DNA from: Citrus sinensis
Lineage: Eukaryota > Streptophyta > Magnoliopsida > Sapindales > Rutaceae
DNA length: 64,000 nt
Assembly: GCF_022201045.2 (NCBI RefSeq)
Contig: NC_068559.1
Coordinates: 29,333,501-29,397,500, forward strand
Reading direction: 5' to 3'
Below are positions 12,972-24,900 of this stretch, in pieces. The notes under the pieces were generated by a model, which was not told the DNA's origin, did no database searches, and saw nothing but the letters and a program-made list of their open reading frames with translations. How positions within the stretch are numbered: the first letter of the stretch is position 1; each line of letters begins with the position of its first letter. The translations under genes were made by a program, and so were the position numbers.

Positions 12972-15900
12972 TCACAGCAAGCTGTCAGTACGAGCTGGCA
13001 TTCTCTTGAAGAAGTTGCTGGGTACGGAAGGCAGCTTGCTACGGAATCTTGGGTGCCGTAAATAATACAAACCGGCAAGCAGAGCCACCACTTTAAATGG
13101 GGTTGTATACAGAACCATAGCTGCACACAGACTGAACAGTATGAAGAGGGCAGTTGCTCTTGGGTCTCTCCAGCTTAGCAATGACTGAAACCTCTCACCC
13201 TGAGTTGCTATGTCACCCACCACTGTTTGAATCCTCCCTGCAACACTTCTAAGCCGATCATACCTAATTCGAACAATATCGTGAGTTTTTGAAGTTGGAA
13301 AAGTGTCAAATTCTTCATCTAGCTCATCTGGATGGACAGCTTCTGCCCATGAAAGTTTGGTATCCATATGAGGGGGGTGTCTTGGCCGGAACCTATAGTT
13401 CCAGAGTCCAATGAGGAACATGTATAAAAATACGGTTGGGAGAATCAACTCAGGATACCAAATTAGTATCAGGAAGAGGATATGAACTAGAACTGCTGTT
13501 ACTGGATTTCTCCAGTTGCATATATCAGTGAACCATCGGCTGACAGATATCATGCCCGAAAGCAGTGACATAACCCGAAAGAAGTTAGCTTTGCTTCTTC
13601 TCATGCTCCACATATGGGAATCAACATCTAACATGTATTCCACCACCTCTTTTCGCAGAGGTGGCTCAGCTCTACCAAGCCTCACTGCAACAATATTCAT
13701 GGCTTGGTGCCTTAAATTGTCCACTTGATTCACAGTGAAAGGATGCAGGTAATGCATTTTAGGCAGCAATGGATGCCCATACACATATATCATACTAGCT
13801 AAAGAGAATATAGTGAATCTAATTGCTAGCTGAAGCTCACCCATTTTCTTAACTCCATGTGGATGAAGAACAAGGAGTGGATAAGAATGCGTGTAAATTC
13901 GATGTGCTTCAAGTGTTGAGAGCCTTATTCGTACCTTGCCTATTCGCGAGTCTCTTACTGCACTGGAACCGTTTTGTTTTTCACCTCCACCCAAGTGGCA
14001 GTTGTCGAATACTCCCAGCGTGATCACTGTGCAGGGATCATAAACTTCCCAAGTGTATTGCTCATTCCATTTGGGATTAAATGTGTCAAGAATTGTTCTT
14101 GTCCGAACCCATTTCTGACCATACTTAGCAATACAGTAAGCATCTGTGCTTCCTCTGCCATCCTTCATCTTCATAGGTAGAAGTCCTTGTGCACCCAAAA
14201 TGCCAACTTCTAATATCCCAACTGGCGGTTTCCAGAGCTGCTTTGCTGTTGGCCTCTGATCACTTATGTACATTGTTGATTCATCTAGCACATGGTACCC
14301 ACCTTCAAGACAAACTCTAAGGTGAACTCTGCTTGAAAACTTGAGCTCTTTCCTTCTGTCAGCTTCTATCGCACCAAAACCAAATTTCTCAAGATTGAAC
14401 CAACGTGAATGAACTGGCCTGTGGTCTAGCCGTTTCTCAAATATGTTCAGTGGTAAGCTTATCTTCCCCAGCACCTCATCTTTCGAAGCATGAACTCGAT
14501 CCTCAACTGTTAGAAATAGCTGCTCCTCAAAAGGCTCAGCTGCTACGAAAACTAAATCTTCATTCCAAAGTGGGTTAGTAGTTGGAGTTGGGCATATCTT
14601 GGTTTTGAGTACTTGGTTTCCAACTTGAACTTTCACAAAACCTTCAGGAAGCCGGTTTCTGTCATTAGGCACAATATCCTGTGCTTCAATCACATTCACT
14701 CTTAGATACCACAGCTTTGGCGATACGTAAACCTTCGATCGGATGTTAAAAACACCCTCTCCATATACTGACGAAGCATCTGAATGCCAAGCCTCGGCAA
14801 ATGCTTCATCAGCTTGAGTTCCCATCCAAATTGCAAGCATGATCTGTCCTCTTACTTTTCCTTCACCACGTCGATCCTCTAGCCTGTACCATTGAGGAGC
14901 CAGTGGACTATCAGGAGGAACTCTTGTTGGAACTTCATTCAAGTCAAAAGCAACCCTTCCAAGATAATCATCTCTGCCTAACATTTCTTTATCCTTCACG
15001 AAAACTTCAAGCATTGATGACTGAATGCGTTCTTTGGAGAAAGCAAAGACCTGGTTCCACTCTGGATTCATTCTCTTCTCAAAATGCTTAGTCCTTCCTT
15101 TGTAGTTTCCCATCTTTACTTCTACGTATGGATCACAGCTCCCAGTAATGGAACTGGGGGGAAGATCTTTAGCTTTCACCACTCTAACATACAGATAGGA
15201 CATCTGCTCAACAAGGTCGTACGTGCTCGTGAATCTTTCACCACTCATCCATCCTCTTCCTCCATATCCTCCACCATTTAGCCACCGCTCCCCAAGTTGG
15301 GGGTTGGTGTCCTTCAGATTGTACTCCTCTTGGTCACCAGGACGCCCTTGCTGTAGATTCATAGAATGCATGGTGAATGGAACACCTTGTGGTTGTTTCT
15401 CCACTGATTGGCCTGGTTGCAGAACAACTTGTTGTTTGAGGAACTCTTGGATAGGCTCTACTGTTACTTTGGCAGGCTCTTTGATATCCTCTTTTAAAGA
15501 AATTCTAGAAATTTCTTCTTCGGGCAGAGATTTTGGAGCATCAACGGCAGCTAGCTCTTCAACTTTGGGAAGAGCAGTAAAAGTTTTGCTATCAAGATTG
15601 GTGGTATTTTTTGGTGATTTTGGTTTTGGTAAACTTGAAGTTGGGGGCTGTGTCGTTTCAGATTGTGGTGAAATGTAGATTTTGAGGCCAAGCTCACCTT
15701 TGACAGATGAGAGAAGCCACTTCTTTTCAAGTGGGAATCTTTGGTAAACTTCCTCGCCTTTTCTGACAAGATTTGAGCAAGGAATTCTAACTCTGCCAAG
15801 GAAGTGCCTGCCCGGTATTGGCCTTCTTTCGTGATGGTAAATAGAGACTTCAATACGTAAGTGGTTATGGCTTTTGGTTTGGTCAAAATCAAAGAGAAGT

Positions 15901-16106
15901 TTCTGGTTCCAAACAGGGTTGAGGTTCTTTGGAATTGTTTTGGTTTTGCTAAGTTGGTTTAGGAAATCAACTTCTGCAAATGGACTAGCTGAACCTTCAC
16001 CGTCTTTGGGCATAAGATCATAAGCATCTACTACTTCCACAACCAGCTTCATGCTCCTTTTCTTTGTTGCTTCACTCATGCGTGCTAAAAGGAAGTGGCT
16101 CTCCAC
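12972..16106 (-). CDS. Multiple C2 domain and transmembrane protein (MCTP), four-C2 long form
   Basis: MCTPs are plant ER-plasmodesma tethers; the family includes QUIRKY and FT-interacting proteins. The intronless frame gives up to 1044 residues. An internal Met at codon 10 (16079) begins MSEATKKRSMKLVVEVVDAY and fits the family N-terminus better, so it may be the true start. C2A lies at about residues 20-140 (LMPKDGEGSASPFAEV). A Pro/Glu/Lys-rich linker follows. Three more C2 domains lie near 300-440 (TGSCDPYVEVKMGNYKGRT), 465-590 and 630-770 (DGRGSTDAYCIAKYGQKW). The C-terminal PRT_C region carries hydrophobic segments near 870-910 and 985-1025 and the conserved HPDELDEEFDTFPTS stretch. Older labels of 'phosphoribosyltransferase' come from the PRT_C name; no such enzyme motif is visible. 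A shorter paralog lies on the same strand at 27436-29742. Confidence 0.93.
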   Translation of the reverse strand: MESHFLLARMSEATKKRSMKLVVEVVDAYDLMPKDGEGSASPFAEVDFLNQLSKTKTIPKNLNPVWNQKLLFDFDQTKSHNHLRIEVSIYHHERRPIPGRHFLGRVRIPCSNLVRKGEEVYQRFPLEKKWLLSSVKGELGLKIYISPQSETTQPPTSSLPKPKSPKNTTNLDSKTFTALPKVEELAAVDAPKSLPEEEISRISLKEDIKEPAKVTVEPIQEFLKQQVVLQPGQSVEKQPQGVPFTMHSMNLQQGRPGDQEEYNLKDTNPQLGERWLNGGGYGGRGWMSGERFTSTYDLVEQMSYLYVRVVKAKDLPPSSITGSCDPYVEVKMGNYKGRTKHFEKRMNPEWNQVFAFSKERIQSSMLEVFVKDKEMLGRDDYLGRVAFDLNEVPTRVPPDSPLAPQWYRLEDRRGEGKVRGQIMLAIWMGTQADEAFAEAWHSDASSVYGEGVFNIRSKVYVSPKLWYLRVNVIEAQDIVPNDRNRLPEGFVKVQVGNQVLKTKICPTPTTNPLWNEDLVFVAAEPFEEQLFLTVEDRVHASKDEVLGKISLPLNIFEKRLDHRPVHSRWFNLEKFGFGAIEADRRKELKFSSRVHLRVCLEGGYHVLDESTMYISDQRPTAKQLWKPPVGILEVGILGAQGLLPMKMKDGRGSTDAYCIAKYGQKWVRTRTILDTFNPKWNEQYTWEVYDPCTVITLGVFDNCHLGGGEKQNGSSAVRDSRIGKVRIRLSTLEAHRIYTHSYPLLVLHPHGVKKMGELQLAIRFTIFSLASMIYVYGHPLLPKMHYLHPFTVNQVDNLRHQAMNIVAVRLGRAEPPLRKEVVEYMLDVDSHMWSMRRSKANFFRVMSLLSGMISVSRWFTDICNWRNPVTAVLVHILFLILIWYPELILPTVFLYMFLIGLWNYRFRPRHPPHMDTKLSWAEAVHPDELDEEFDTFPTSKTHDIVRIRYDRLRSVAGRIQTVVGDIATQGERFQSLLSWRDPRATALFILFSLCAAMVLYTTPFKVVALLAGLYYLRHPRFRSKLPSVPSNFFKRMPARTDSLL

Positions 16107-17850
16107 AAGAGATCTCTAACTCGATTCGGAAGCAAAGAAGTTATACTCTAGAAGACAGGCAGGAGATGAGATAAAGAAGGAAGGAATATTATGAAGGTTC
16201 TCTTTCAGTGACTGTCATGCCTATTATTGTCTTGCTCAAGTAAGGAAGCATTGATTAAGAAGCTGTCTCTAAACTCCGGGGAAAGACAAACTGGAGATAT
16301 AAACTTTATGACTTTATTTAAAGAACGTGAACTTGTTCAGTACAACAATAAACTGCAAGCACGGTCCCCAGAATTATAGAGTTAGTCTTTCTAGTATACA
16401 TTATTTTTCTGCTTTTTTTGGTTATTTATGGAAACTAAAAATTAGTTTATCTTAACTGTCATGTCTTCTTTAATATCTTTTCTTTTAGGCAAAGCTTCAT
16501 ATCTTTGTCAACAAAGAGTTAAGTTAAAAGCCCAAATCCCCTAATTACCAGTTTCTAAAGCACAGGGTCCTGGAACTTGCATGTTGCTGTCTACACAAGA
16601 TTGAAATTTTATTTTACAGCGTGGTCTATTTTGATTCTTTAATGTAATGCTGTTATGCTAATTTCTTAGGGTCATTTTATTTACGTGGTTTATGAGACAT
16701 CTCTTTCTTTTGTTAAAAGCAATGCCAATGGGGTAAAAGGAAGCCAGAAAACAAGGATTCAAAGCACTGCATCAGCATTAGCACCTGAAAGAAAGCAAAA
16801 GCACAAGCACAAGCTCGCCAAAGATGCTTTTCCTATGCCTTTTCCTCTTTGTTATTTTAAACTTAATTATTACATTGTCTCTGCTGCCTCAATTCAATCC
16901 CGAGTGAAAATAGTAAAATAGTAAGCATCCGCTTCTAGCCAGAGATCATTGGAATCACTTTCTTGAGCTGAGCATCAAGCTAGCAATCATAATGTGGTTA
17001 GATCCAAAGATCCCAACTGCTGAAGAAAGCAAGGGGGTTTCACCTAATAAATTAATGAATTAGTTGGTGTTAATCACGGTCGTTTGTGTGGTGTTGAGTG
17101 TTGACACCTCTTCAATCACAGAGCCGAGAAACATGAAGAAGCACCACTCAATTTACAAAAGTGATTATATTAAGACCCAAAAGTGTCGTATAACTCATAG
17201 GCAGAGGCCCGAAAGCCGAAGATGTGTTATAGTGTTATGGGTGGCCTTACTGTCTTTCTAATCTCTCGTGGCCCATTCCCAAAGTCTTCCTTGCATGGTC
17301 TTTGTTTTGGTTTATAGAGCAGGGAATGGTCTAGGCATTACTTACTAGTCATAATTTATTATTATAAACAAAGAATATTGATATTGAAATTCTAAACATT
17401 ATACTTATCGTAATTCTTAGTTTAAACAGTTTTCACTTTTTTTTTTAATTAAGAAAACCGATTATTATTAATGGAAACAGAAAATTACGACAGGCTAGCA
17501 AATTCTACCGGATTCGAGTAAAATGTGAACCGCATCATCATACAATCAATCAGACAAACAACATTTATGAATTAAATTATATAATCAAGGTAGTTAGACC
17601 CACATCGATTGCCACCTCAATTCCTTTTAAAACTGCATCAGTTTCTACAAATTTCCATCATTTGGAAATGAGACCGTATATAGTTAAATAGTAAAAAAAT
17701 CAAATTAAAAAAATTAAGTCAAAGAATCCCTCCCTAACTTATCACATTATAATCTTATCAATGATGAAACATTTACAAATATAAGATACAAAAATTAAGT
17801 TACATAATTTTTATAAGTTATTGATGTGTTAATTTTATGACTTAGGTGAG
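16107..17850. other. MCTP upstream region and intergenic DNA
   Basis: This holds the promoter and 5' UTR of the minus-strand MCTP gene (nearest 16107-16400) and then AT-rich DNA. Short open frames at 16685-16921 and 17064-17261 show no recognisable domain or exon structure. I see no further gene. Confidence 0.45.
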
Positions 17851-17854
17851 AATT

Positions 17855-20800
17855 GGGATGCAGCTATAAAAGTTGTGAAGGCAGTGGGGTGGGTTTATAG
17901 CTGAGATCATGATCTTCAAACCGGAACTGATATAGAAGCAATCCCTAGACTCGACCCATACGTGAAAAAAATTTAATTGGGAGTAGTTTAGATATTTCTC
18001 TATAATCCTTGAATTAAGTGGGGATTATAACGGGACTGCTCCCCATATATAGTTTTCAAAAAATTTAATAATTTTGAATATTCGGGTCCCTTTTTCTCCC
18101 CAAAAAAAAAAGAATTTTGAATATACTAATTTGAAAAAAAAAAGTTACAAAATGATCAAACTTTAACAACCTCCAAATAACTAAAGCAACTAAATATCAA
18201 ATATGCTTATTCCAAATTTACAAGAAAAAAGTCAAAATAATTATAAAACTCCAACATAAATTTGTAGTAACTTCTCACAAACCATCACCATCCATGCACA
18301 CTCTAAGATTTTAACAATATAAACCTATAACAATATAAACAAAGAAAATAAAGATATGTTTGAATAGTTTTAACTTAATAAATACTTAGCAAAATGATAT
18401 AAATTAGAAGTATATACCTCTACCATCTCTATATCAGTTTCAAGTTTTGGTTTCTCATTAAGAATCTTGGCATATATTAGAGAAGTAAATGCCACAGCTA
18501 ACTAAAAGGATACAAATGAAAATAAATTAGTTAATTATTAATTAAGTTAAATAAACAAAAATATAAAAATTAAAATGTAAACCATATGCCTTCACAAAGA
18601 GCACATATCAAACTTTGACTACACATCAAAGCTTTCAATGTGCTTGGATGAAGTCTATTTTGATATGAACGTATAATCGACTATTAGTGTGGAAAACCAA
18701 TTCAAAAGCAATAGAGGTAACTAGAATCGCCAAAATATCTCTTGCAATTTGAGACAATATAAAATAGTTACTACCATTCAGCTTCCTCTAAGCTAAAATA
18801 TTAAAATGCTCCTCAATATTAAATGGTATTAACTTTTCACCCAAATAAATGTCTAGCTCGTCATTTACTTTCTCATTACCTGCAGTAACAAAAGTAGTAA
18901 ACCCCGTAATCCATTAAGTTGAACTCCTATGGGAACCCAAACTTGGCATAGAATGAGAAATACTCAAAGAATTAGAGCTATACCTTAGAGAACTAGCAAC
19001 TGATGCATATCTAGCTTTGTACTCTTTGACTATACTTTGACCATCACCATGCATTATCTGGACACGAGATATAACATCATTCCCATAAATCATAGAAAAG
19101 TAATACTCAACCAACCTAATTTGGAACCTATGATCAAAGATACATCCTACTAACAATATTCTACTTATGTCATGCCAATACTTTCCAAAATTTTCAATCA
19201 TTTTAGTGTTAGGATTTTAAATTCATTATACCTAAGAGTTGAAACCCACTCATTCAAACGCAATCTAATATCACACAATTAGATAAAATACCAAAAACAA
19301 TGTGTGCAATCATAAAAACATTTCAAATCATTTTCTAAAGCACTAGATAATTGCCAATCATGCTCACTAGGCAATCAACAAAAAATATTATTATAATATA
19401 ATGTAGAACATATGATGAGATATGTGGAATTCTACTTAGTTGGATAGTCTTACACTAGTTTCCTACTAGAAATAACACCTAATTTACGTACATTCTCATC
19501 AAATGTTGATTTCCTTTGAATTGATCTTGACCAAAAAAAAATACTCTCATGAAAGTTTGCAATCAAATCACCAATCACACTTAAACCATCATTTACAATC
19601 AAATTCAAAGTGTAGGCACAATAATGAACATGAAACATTTGTCCACCCAAGATGAGATCGTTTTTATCAAGTGCCAATCACATAAAATCAATCATACGAT
19701 CATTAGTAGCAGCATTGTCAACAATGATGAAGGATAACTTATGTTCAATGTTAAGCTCCAACAATGAACCTGTCAATTTATCACAAAGCATTCAGCCTGA
19801 GTGAGAACCAGACACTTCCAAAAAGCTTAAAAAAGAAAGAAAAAATATATAATCAGCATGTAATATTAATGCATTAAAAATATTTTAACTACAGTTTTAC
19901 TTCAAAAGTATGCTCTAAAATACCCAAGTGTCATCAATAAAGTATGTAGTGATTGCCATATATGCTTTTGTTTGATTTTCTACAATCCACATGCATTAGC
20001 TGTAATAGTGATATTATCTTGAGTTTGTTCTAACACATTGATATATTTCGTCATTTCACACTCATATATGTCTAAAATCTCCTTGTTGATTGTATTTTAA
20101 AATAGTGGTTTTAACAATTGATTTAGAGAAGACACAACATCCCTAAACCCTTGATGCTTTACAATACTCAAAAGGTACTCATGCATGAAAATTGCACGTG
20201 CCATTTTTCTCCTTGTAACGTCAGGATCAAAATGAGTTTCTACCTCGATTTTTCCTTTTTGACTAGCATCTTTCTTTGTCCGTGGGAATTATGTGACCTA
20301 CATTTCCCTTTTTATCGGTGGGCTCTCCATGGCTGCAGTCTTGCTTCAGTGCTATGTGACCGAGAATGAAAACACACAAAATGACTCAAATCAATGAAAC
20401 CAGAAGCAATTTGAAATAAACAAATAAATAAACATGCAAATTGAAAAAATAAATAGAAAAAAGTAAAAATCTTCGAGGTAGGAGTAGTGCGGCTGAGTGT
20501 TGGTGAGTAACGATAAACTACGGTGGCTAATGAGTTGTTAGTGAGGATGAATGATGGCGGCTGACGGGCCGTTAGGTTTTTAATTTTCGTTTGAATGAAC
20601 GAGGATTGACTCAATTAAGGGTAGCGTTTACTTTTTTGATTGGATTGAGAATTCTGGGGAGTGGGAATCCTAGGATTGGGAGTGTGGAGTGGGAGTGGGA
20701 GTAGGTTGTTTACTTACACTAGAATGAAAGCATGGAATGGAGATCATAATCCAATTTATGTGTTTACTTTGTCTTGGATTGGGAGTAAATAGTTTCAAAT

Positions 20801-21550
20801 TACAATTTTATCCTTATTTAAAGAATTATAATTTTTAATTACAAAACTAATAAAAAATATATTTAATGAATAATATTTATTTTATTATATTTGTAAATTT
20901 ATTATAATTATTAATATTCTTAATTATGAACAATAAATTATTAATTGTAATTTTAATATAAAATGAAATGTTATTTTATTTTATTTAATATAATTATATT
21001 AAATTTATTATTATATAAAATAATAATATAATATTATTTAGTACAAAATTAATATTTTCTTAGAATAAAGTATTTATTATTATTAAATAAATATAGTACT
21101 ATTATTTTTAAAATAAATATAATAATATTATATTTATTAATTCTCTATTAATATAATAATATTATTTTAAAATAATTTTAACTTAGAATCAATATAAATT
21201 ATTATTTAGTTAAATATAATATTATTATTTAAATAAATATAATATTATTTATTTTATTTTATTAATTATAAAATGGGTGGGGCCCACGGATTGGGACTCC
21301 CAATCGCTCCTCATTTTAAGTAAGTAAACGCTGGAGTGGGAGGAATTCACACTCCTCACTCTCACTCCAACAAGTAAACACAACATAAAAGAAATTAATA
21401 GATTGATTTAATTTATTTTTTAATATTTATTTTTGAGTCGTGTTAAAGGACCCAACAAAATCTTCGAACTTAAATCCAAAAATATTTTGGGACTTGGACT
21501 CATCTTCAAAATAGACCCAATCCATACCGCCCGAATTGATCGCATCCCTA
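17855..21550 (-). mobile_element. Decayed hAT-family DNA transposon
   Basis: Translation of the minus strand gives hAT transposase blocks in the right order. The N-terminal third lies at about 20330-19900 (TRRKMARAIFMHEYLLSIVK, then HQGFRDVVSSLNQLLKPLF). The RNase H-like middle is at 19677-19450 (FHVHYCAYTLNLIVNDGL), followed by 19201-18914 (FGKYWHDISRILLVGCIFDH). The C-terminal dimerisation block is at about 18840-18600 (DELDIYLGE, ILSQIARDILAI). Many stops and frame changes separate the blocks, so no transposase can be made. The right tip is probably TAGGGATGCGATC (reverse strand, ending 21550), a typical plant hAT terminus. The left tip is uncertain: GGGATGC at 17855 or GGGGATTATAACGGG near 18019. 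A second element is nested at 20619-21385. Confidence 0.75.
20619..21385. mobile_element. Non-autonomous Harbinger/Tourist-like element
   Basis: The left end reads GGGTAGCGTTTACTT. The right end, read on the other strand, is TGTTGTGTTTACTTG, giving an imperfect inverted repeat. The element is flanked by TAA at 20616-20618 and at 21386-21388, the target duplication expected for PIF/Harbinger insertions. The 767-bp body is coding-free and very AT-rich (about 20810-21270), with GC-richer subterminal parts full of GGAGTG motifs. It sits inside the hAT remnant, so it inserted later. Confidence 0.65.
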
Positions 21551-21922
21551 TATAAAAGTGAGAACTCTTTTAACTTAAATATTCACAAATCACGACCAAG
21601 TAGTGCAAGCACAAAAAGACGAACGTGCACTTCAATACACACCACAAACGCTTGGCTTGGCCATAAACTAGAAGTCTAAAAGCGAAAACAGAAAAAAAAT
21701 AAAAATAAAATAAAGTAAAATAAATTAAAAAAAATAAATTATACTAGAAGCTTCTCTTCTCTCTCTGAAGTCTTAACAAGGTAGGGTTTTTTGAGGGTTT
21801 AATACAGAATCTCATTAACCCCCCAATAGCGAAGCAAACAGAAAAATCGAACCTTTGACACTGAGAGCTATAATTAACAAAGAAACCCTAATTCGAGTAA
21901 AGAGCCTCAGAAAGAATCATAA
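21551..21922 (+). promoter_or_regulatory. GFA2-like promoter and 5' UTR
   Basis: A TATA box (CTATATAAAAG) at 21548-21558 lies directly against the right end of the hAT remnant. About 365 bases then lead to the DnaJ start codon. The leader is A-rich, with a CT-rich tract near 21752-21768 and telo-box-like TAGGGTTTT at 21782-21790. No competing ATG in a long frame is obvious. The proximal promoter therefore has only transposon DNA upstream of its TATA. Confidence 0.55.
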
Positions 21923-24900
21923 ATGGTTCGCTCTAACGGAGCTAGACTTCTTCATTCTTGGACTCGAAATCTGAATCTTCTCGAAGATTCTAGAAATTCC
22001 GTAAGTCCCCTTCTCTTTTTCTCGTGTTCAGGATTGATCTGGGTTTAAGCTTTTCTTAAGTTGGATAACTCTGTCAAATTTAACAAATGTGTTGATTGCA
22101 GATAATAAAGACGGTAATTGGAGGGTGCAGCAAGAGCTTCAGTACTGGCCCTTGTAATCAATTTAGGGTTTCTGGCAATTTTTCGCTTAAAAATGGTAAC
22201 TTCGAATTATTCTTTTCGACTATTGGATTTTTATATATTCTTTAGCGAAAATTTTGTTTTTATGAGTTGGAATGTTATGATCGTGTATTGAATACATTAC
22301 ATGTCTGGAATTGCAGCTAATAATCATAGAAACTGGTTGCTGCTGAGGCTTCTGAATTCGAATTTGGGTGGGCTGAGGTCTATTCATGGCACCGGTAACA
22401 AATAGAGTTTATTTTATTTGTTTGATTTAGGATTATTTAACTGTATTGCCGGTTTTGTTGAGACAAAATTTGGACGTCGGTTACTGTCTTTTTATACTTT
22501 TATTTTTTATTTTTGAAATTTGGGATTCAGCCTCTATGTCTGCGAGAGACTATTATGATGTACTTGGTGTGAACAAGAACGCCACTGCATCGGAAATAAA
22601 GAAAGCTTATTATGGGGTAAGTCTTGGTCTCGCCGCCTTTGTTTATGTTTGAACTGCTTATGGGAAAAGATTTTTTTCTTAAAGGTCATTTACCTTGGTT
22701 TTGTGCTGTTTTATTTATTTTATTCATAAATTATATGCAGCTTGCAAAGAAGCTCCATCCAGATACAAATAAAGACGACCCTGAAGCTGAAAAGAAATTT
22801 CAGGAAGTTTCAAAGGCATATGAAGTAAGTTTACTAAAAATATGGAGCTATTAAGGTTTGATAACTACTCTTGCTTATTGTTAATTTTCATGATTGACTC
22901 AACAAAGCTTCTTGTTTGTGATGTTGTAGGTTCTGAAAGATGATGAGAAGCGTTCAGTTTATGATCAGGTAGCTCATTCCTTGTATTTATATTGTAAACA
23001 GTCTAGATTTTATGATCAGATTGCTCATTAAAATTATTCATATTTTACATTGTAAAGTTTTTTGTAAATAAATGGATGAATGCTTTACTAGCAATATCTA
23101 CTATATAAGTACAAGGAATTGGAGTGAAATGACACCCGAGGCTTGTCATCATCTTGATTGGTTGTCCTCATTTATATAGGTTGGCCATGAAGCATTTGTG
23201 CACCAAGAAACCAATGGTGGTCCAGGTCATGAAGGTGGCTTTGGAAATCCATTCCAGGACATCTTCAATATGGAGAATGTAAGGATAGAATTATTAGAAT
23301 GATTTTTCCTCATTTAATTTTCTTAGTTACATTCTCTTTATTTTGTGGATAACATGTTCTGATGATGGAATACCTGCGATTCTATAGACCCATTTGTATG
23401 TCTCTAGAATTTCTGATTTTTTGGAGAAAGTTTCACCTTGGAAATCTAATCTGATTTTTGTGCTACATTGATAAACAGATTTTCAACTTTAGAGATATTT
23501 TCAGAAATAGGATGAGTGGCCAAGATGTAAAGGTTGTCATTCTACCTTCTGTTTCCACATGTTGGTGCTTTATATTTGTGCTTCAAAATTGAATTGTTGA
23601 CACCTTTCTTATTTATCAATGAGTAGGTTGCTGTTGAGCTATCCTTCATGGAAGCTGTTCAGGGATGTACCAAAACTGTTACATTTCAAACGGAGTTGCC
23701 TTGTGAAGCTTGTGGTATGCTTGTTTTCTGTCATATATCAATTAGGTTGGAAGCGAGATTCCAAGTTTAATTCCTTTTCCTTTCTACTGTTTCTGCATTT
23801 GTTTCAGGTGGGGAAGGCGTCCCTCCTGGAGTGAAACCTGAAAAATGTAGGCGCTGTAAGGGCTCCGGCATGGTTAGTTCTACTAGAGTTACATACGCGT
23901 ACAAACAAACTCATATTTACTCAAGTCACTTGTATATGTTACCTACGACATTTAGATCATTTCATAATATCATAATCATTAATACGGAAATACTAAGTTG
24001 TTGAGTTCCTCTTATGCTTTTGCTACATCACAGGAGTCCATACATTCTGGCTTTATGAGCATTAATCAAACTTGCAGACAATGTGGTGGAACAGGCCATA
24101 TTATCACGGTATATTATACTTGCTCCACTCATCATTTTCAGCATATTCCCTTTTTTAATCTGTTAAAATATACCTCAGTTATGATCAGACTAAGATCATA
24201 CTCTATGTGAAATCATTTAAATTGGCATTTTCTTGGCATAATTGTGAACGCTAATTTATCAACTCATTGGCAATGTGGAATGCTTCGCTGACCTCATTTT
24301 CAGCATATTCCGTTCTTTTTTATTCTGTTAATATATCTCTCGGTTATGATCAGACTAGGATCATACTCTATGTGAAATCATTTAAATTGGCATTTTCTTG
24401 GCATAATTGTGAACTCTAATTTATCGAGTCATTGGCATTGTTGTTAAACTTTTTTTTCCAACTAAAAAAAGAAAAATCTCTAATATTATTGTTGGCATCA
24501 GAACTGGTGCAAGTCATGCAAAGGAGCTAGAGTAGTGAAGGGATCAAAGTCAGTGAAATTGGATATTATGCCAGGTATTGTTTGGATTTTGAAGCATTGG
24601 TGATTGCTTTGGTTATTGTTTAATTATTTCATTATGATCTATTTCTGTGGGCTCACATGATCCCCTGCAGAGACACAGATTATTTGTGTTGAAAGTCTGA
24701 CATCTAAAATAGTTTTTTTTAATAAATATTTCAAGTTCTTATACAAGACATCTCAAACCAATGCAAATTCTCTTTTTCATTTGGTCCTTGATTATGGTAG
24801 TTATCTTTCACCCTCTTTTGTTTGGCTCCAATGCTGGAGCTAGGGACTCTGAGGGAGCTTTTCTTATTTGTAGTTTTGATCTGGAAATGCCACCAGAAGT

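Noticed and set aside
15223-15678. 151-residue plus-strand frame inside the long MCTP gene
   Set aside because: It is the antisense shadow of the Pro/Ser/Lys-rich linker of the real gene.
12972-16106. Phosphoribosyltransferase function for the MCTP genes
   Set aside because: The name comes from the PRT_C domain label. No PRPP-binding motif is visible, and the C2 plus membrane layout is that of MCTP tethers.
16685-16921. 78-residue open frame upstream of the long MCTP gene
   Set aside because: Composition is that of AT-rich intergenic DNA, with no promoter, domain or exon context.
20312-20614. 100-residue minus-strand frame beside the hAT relic
   Set aside because: It does not continue the transposase and looks like chance translation of the element's non-coding 5' part.
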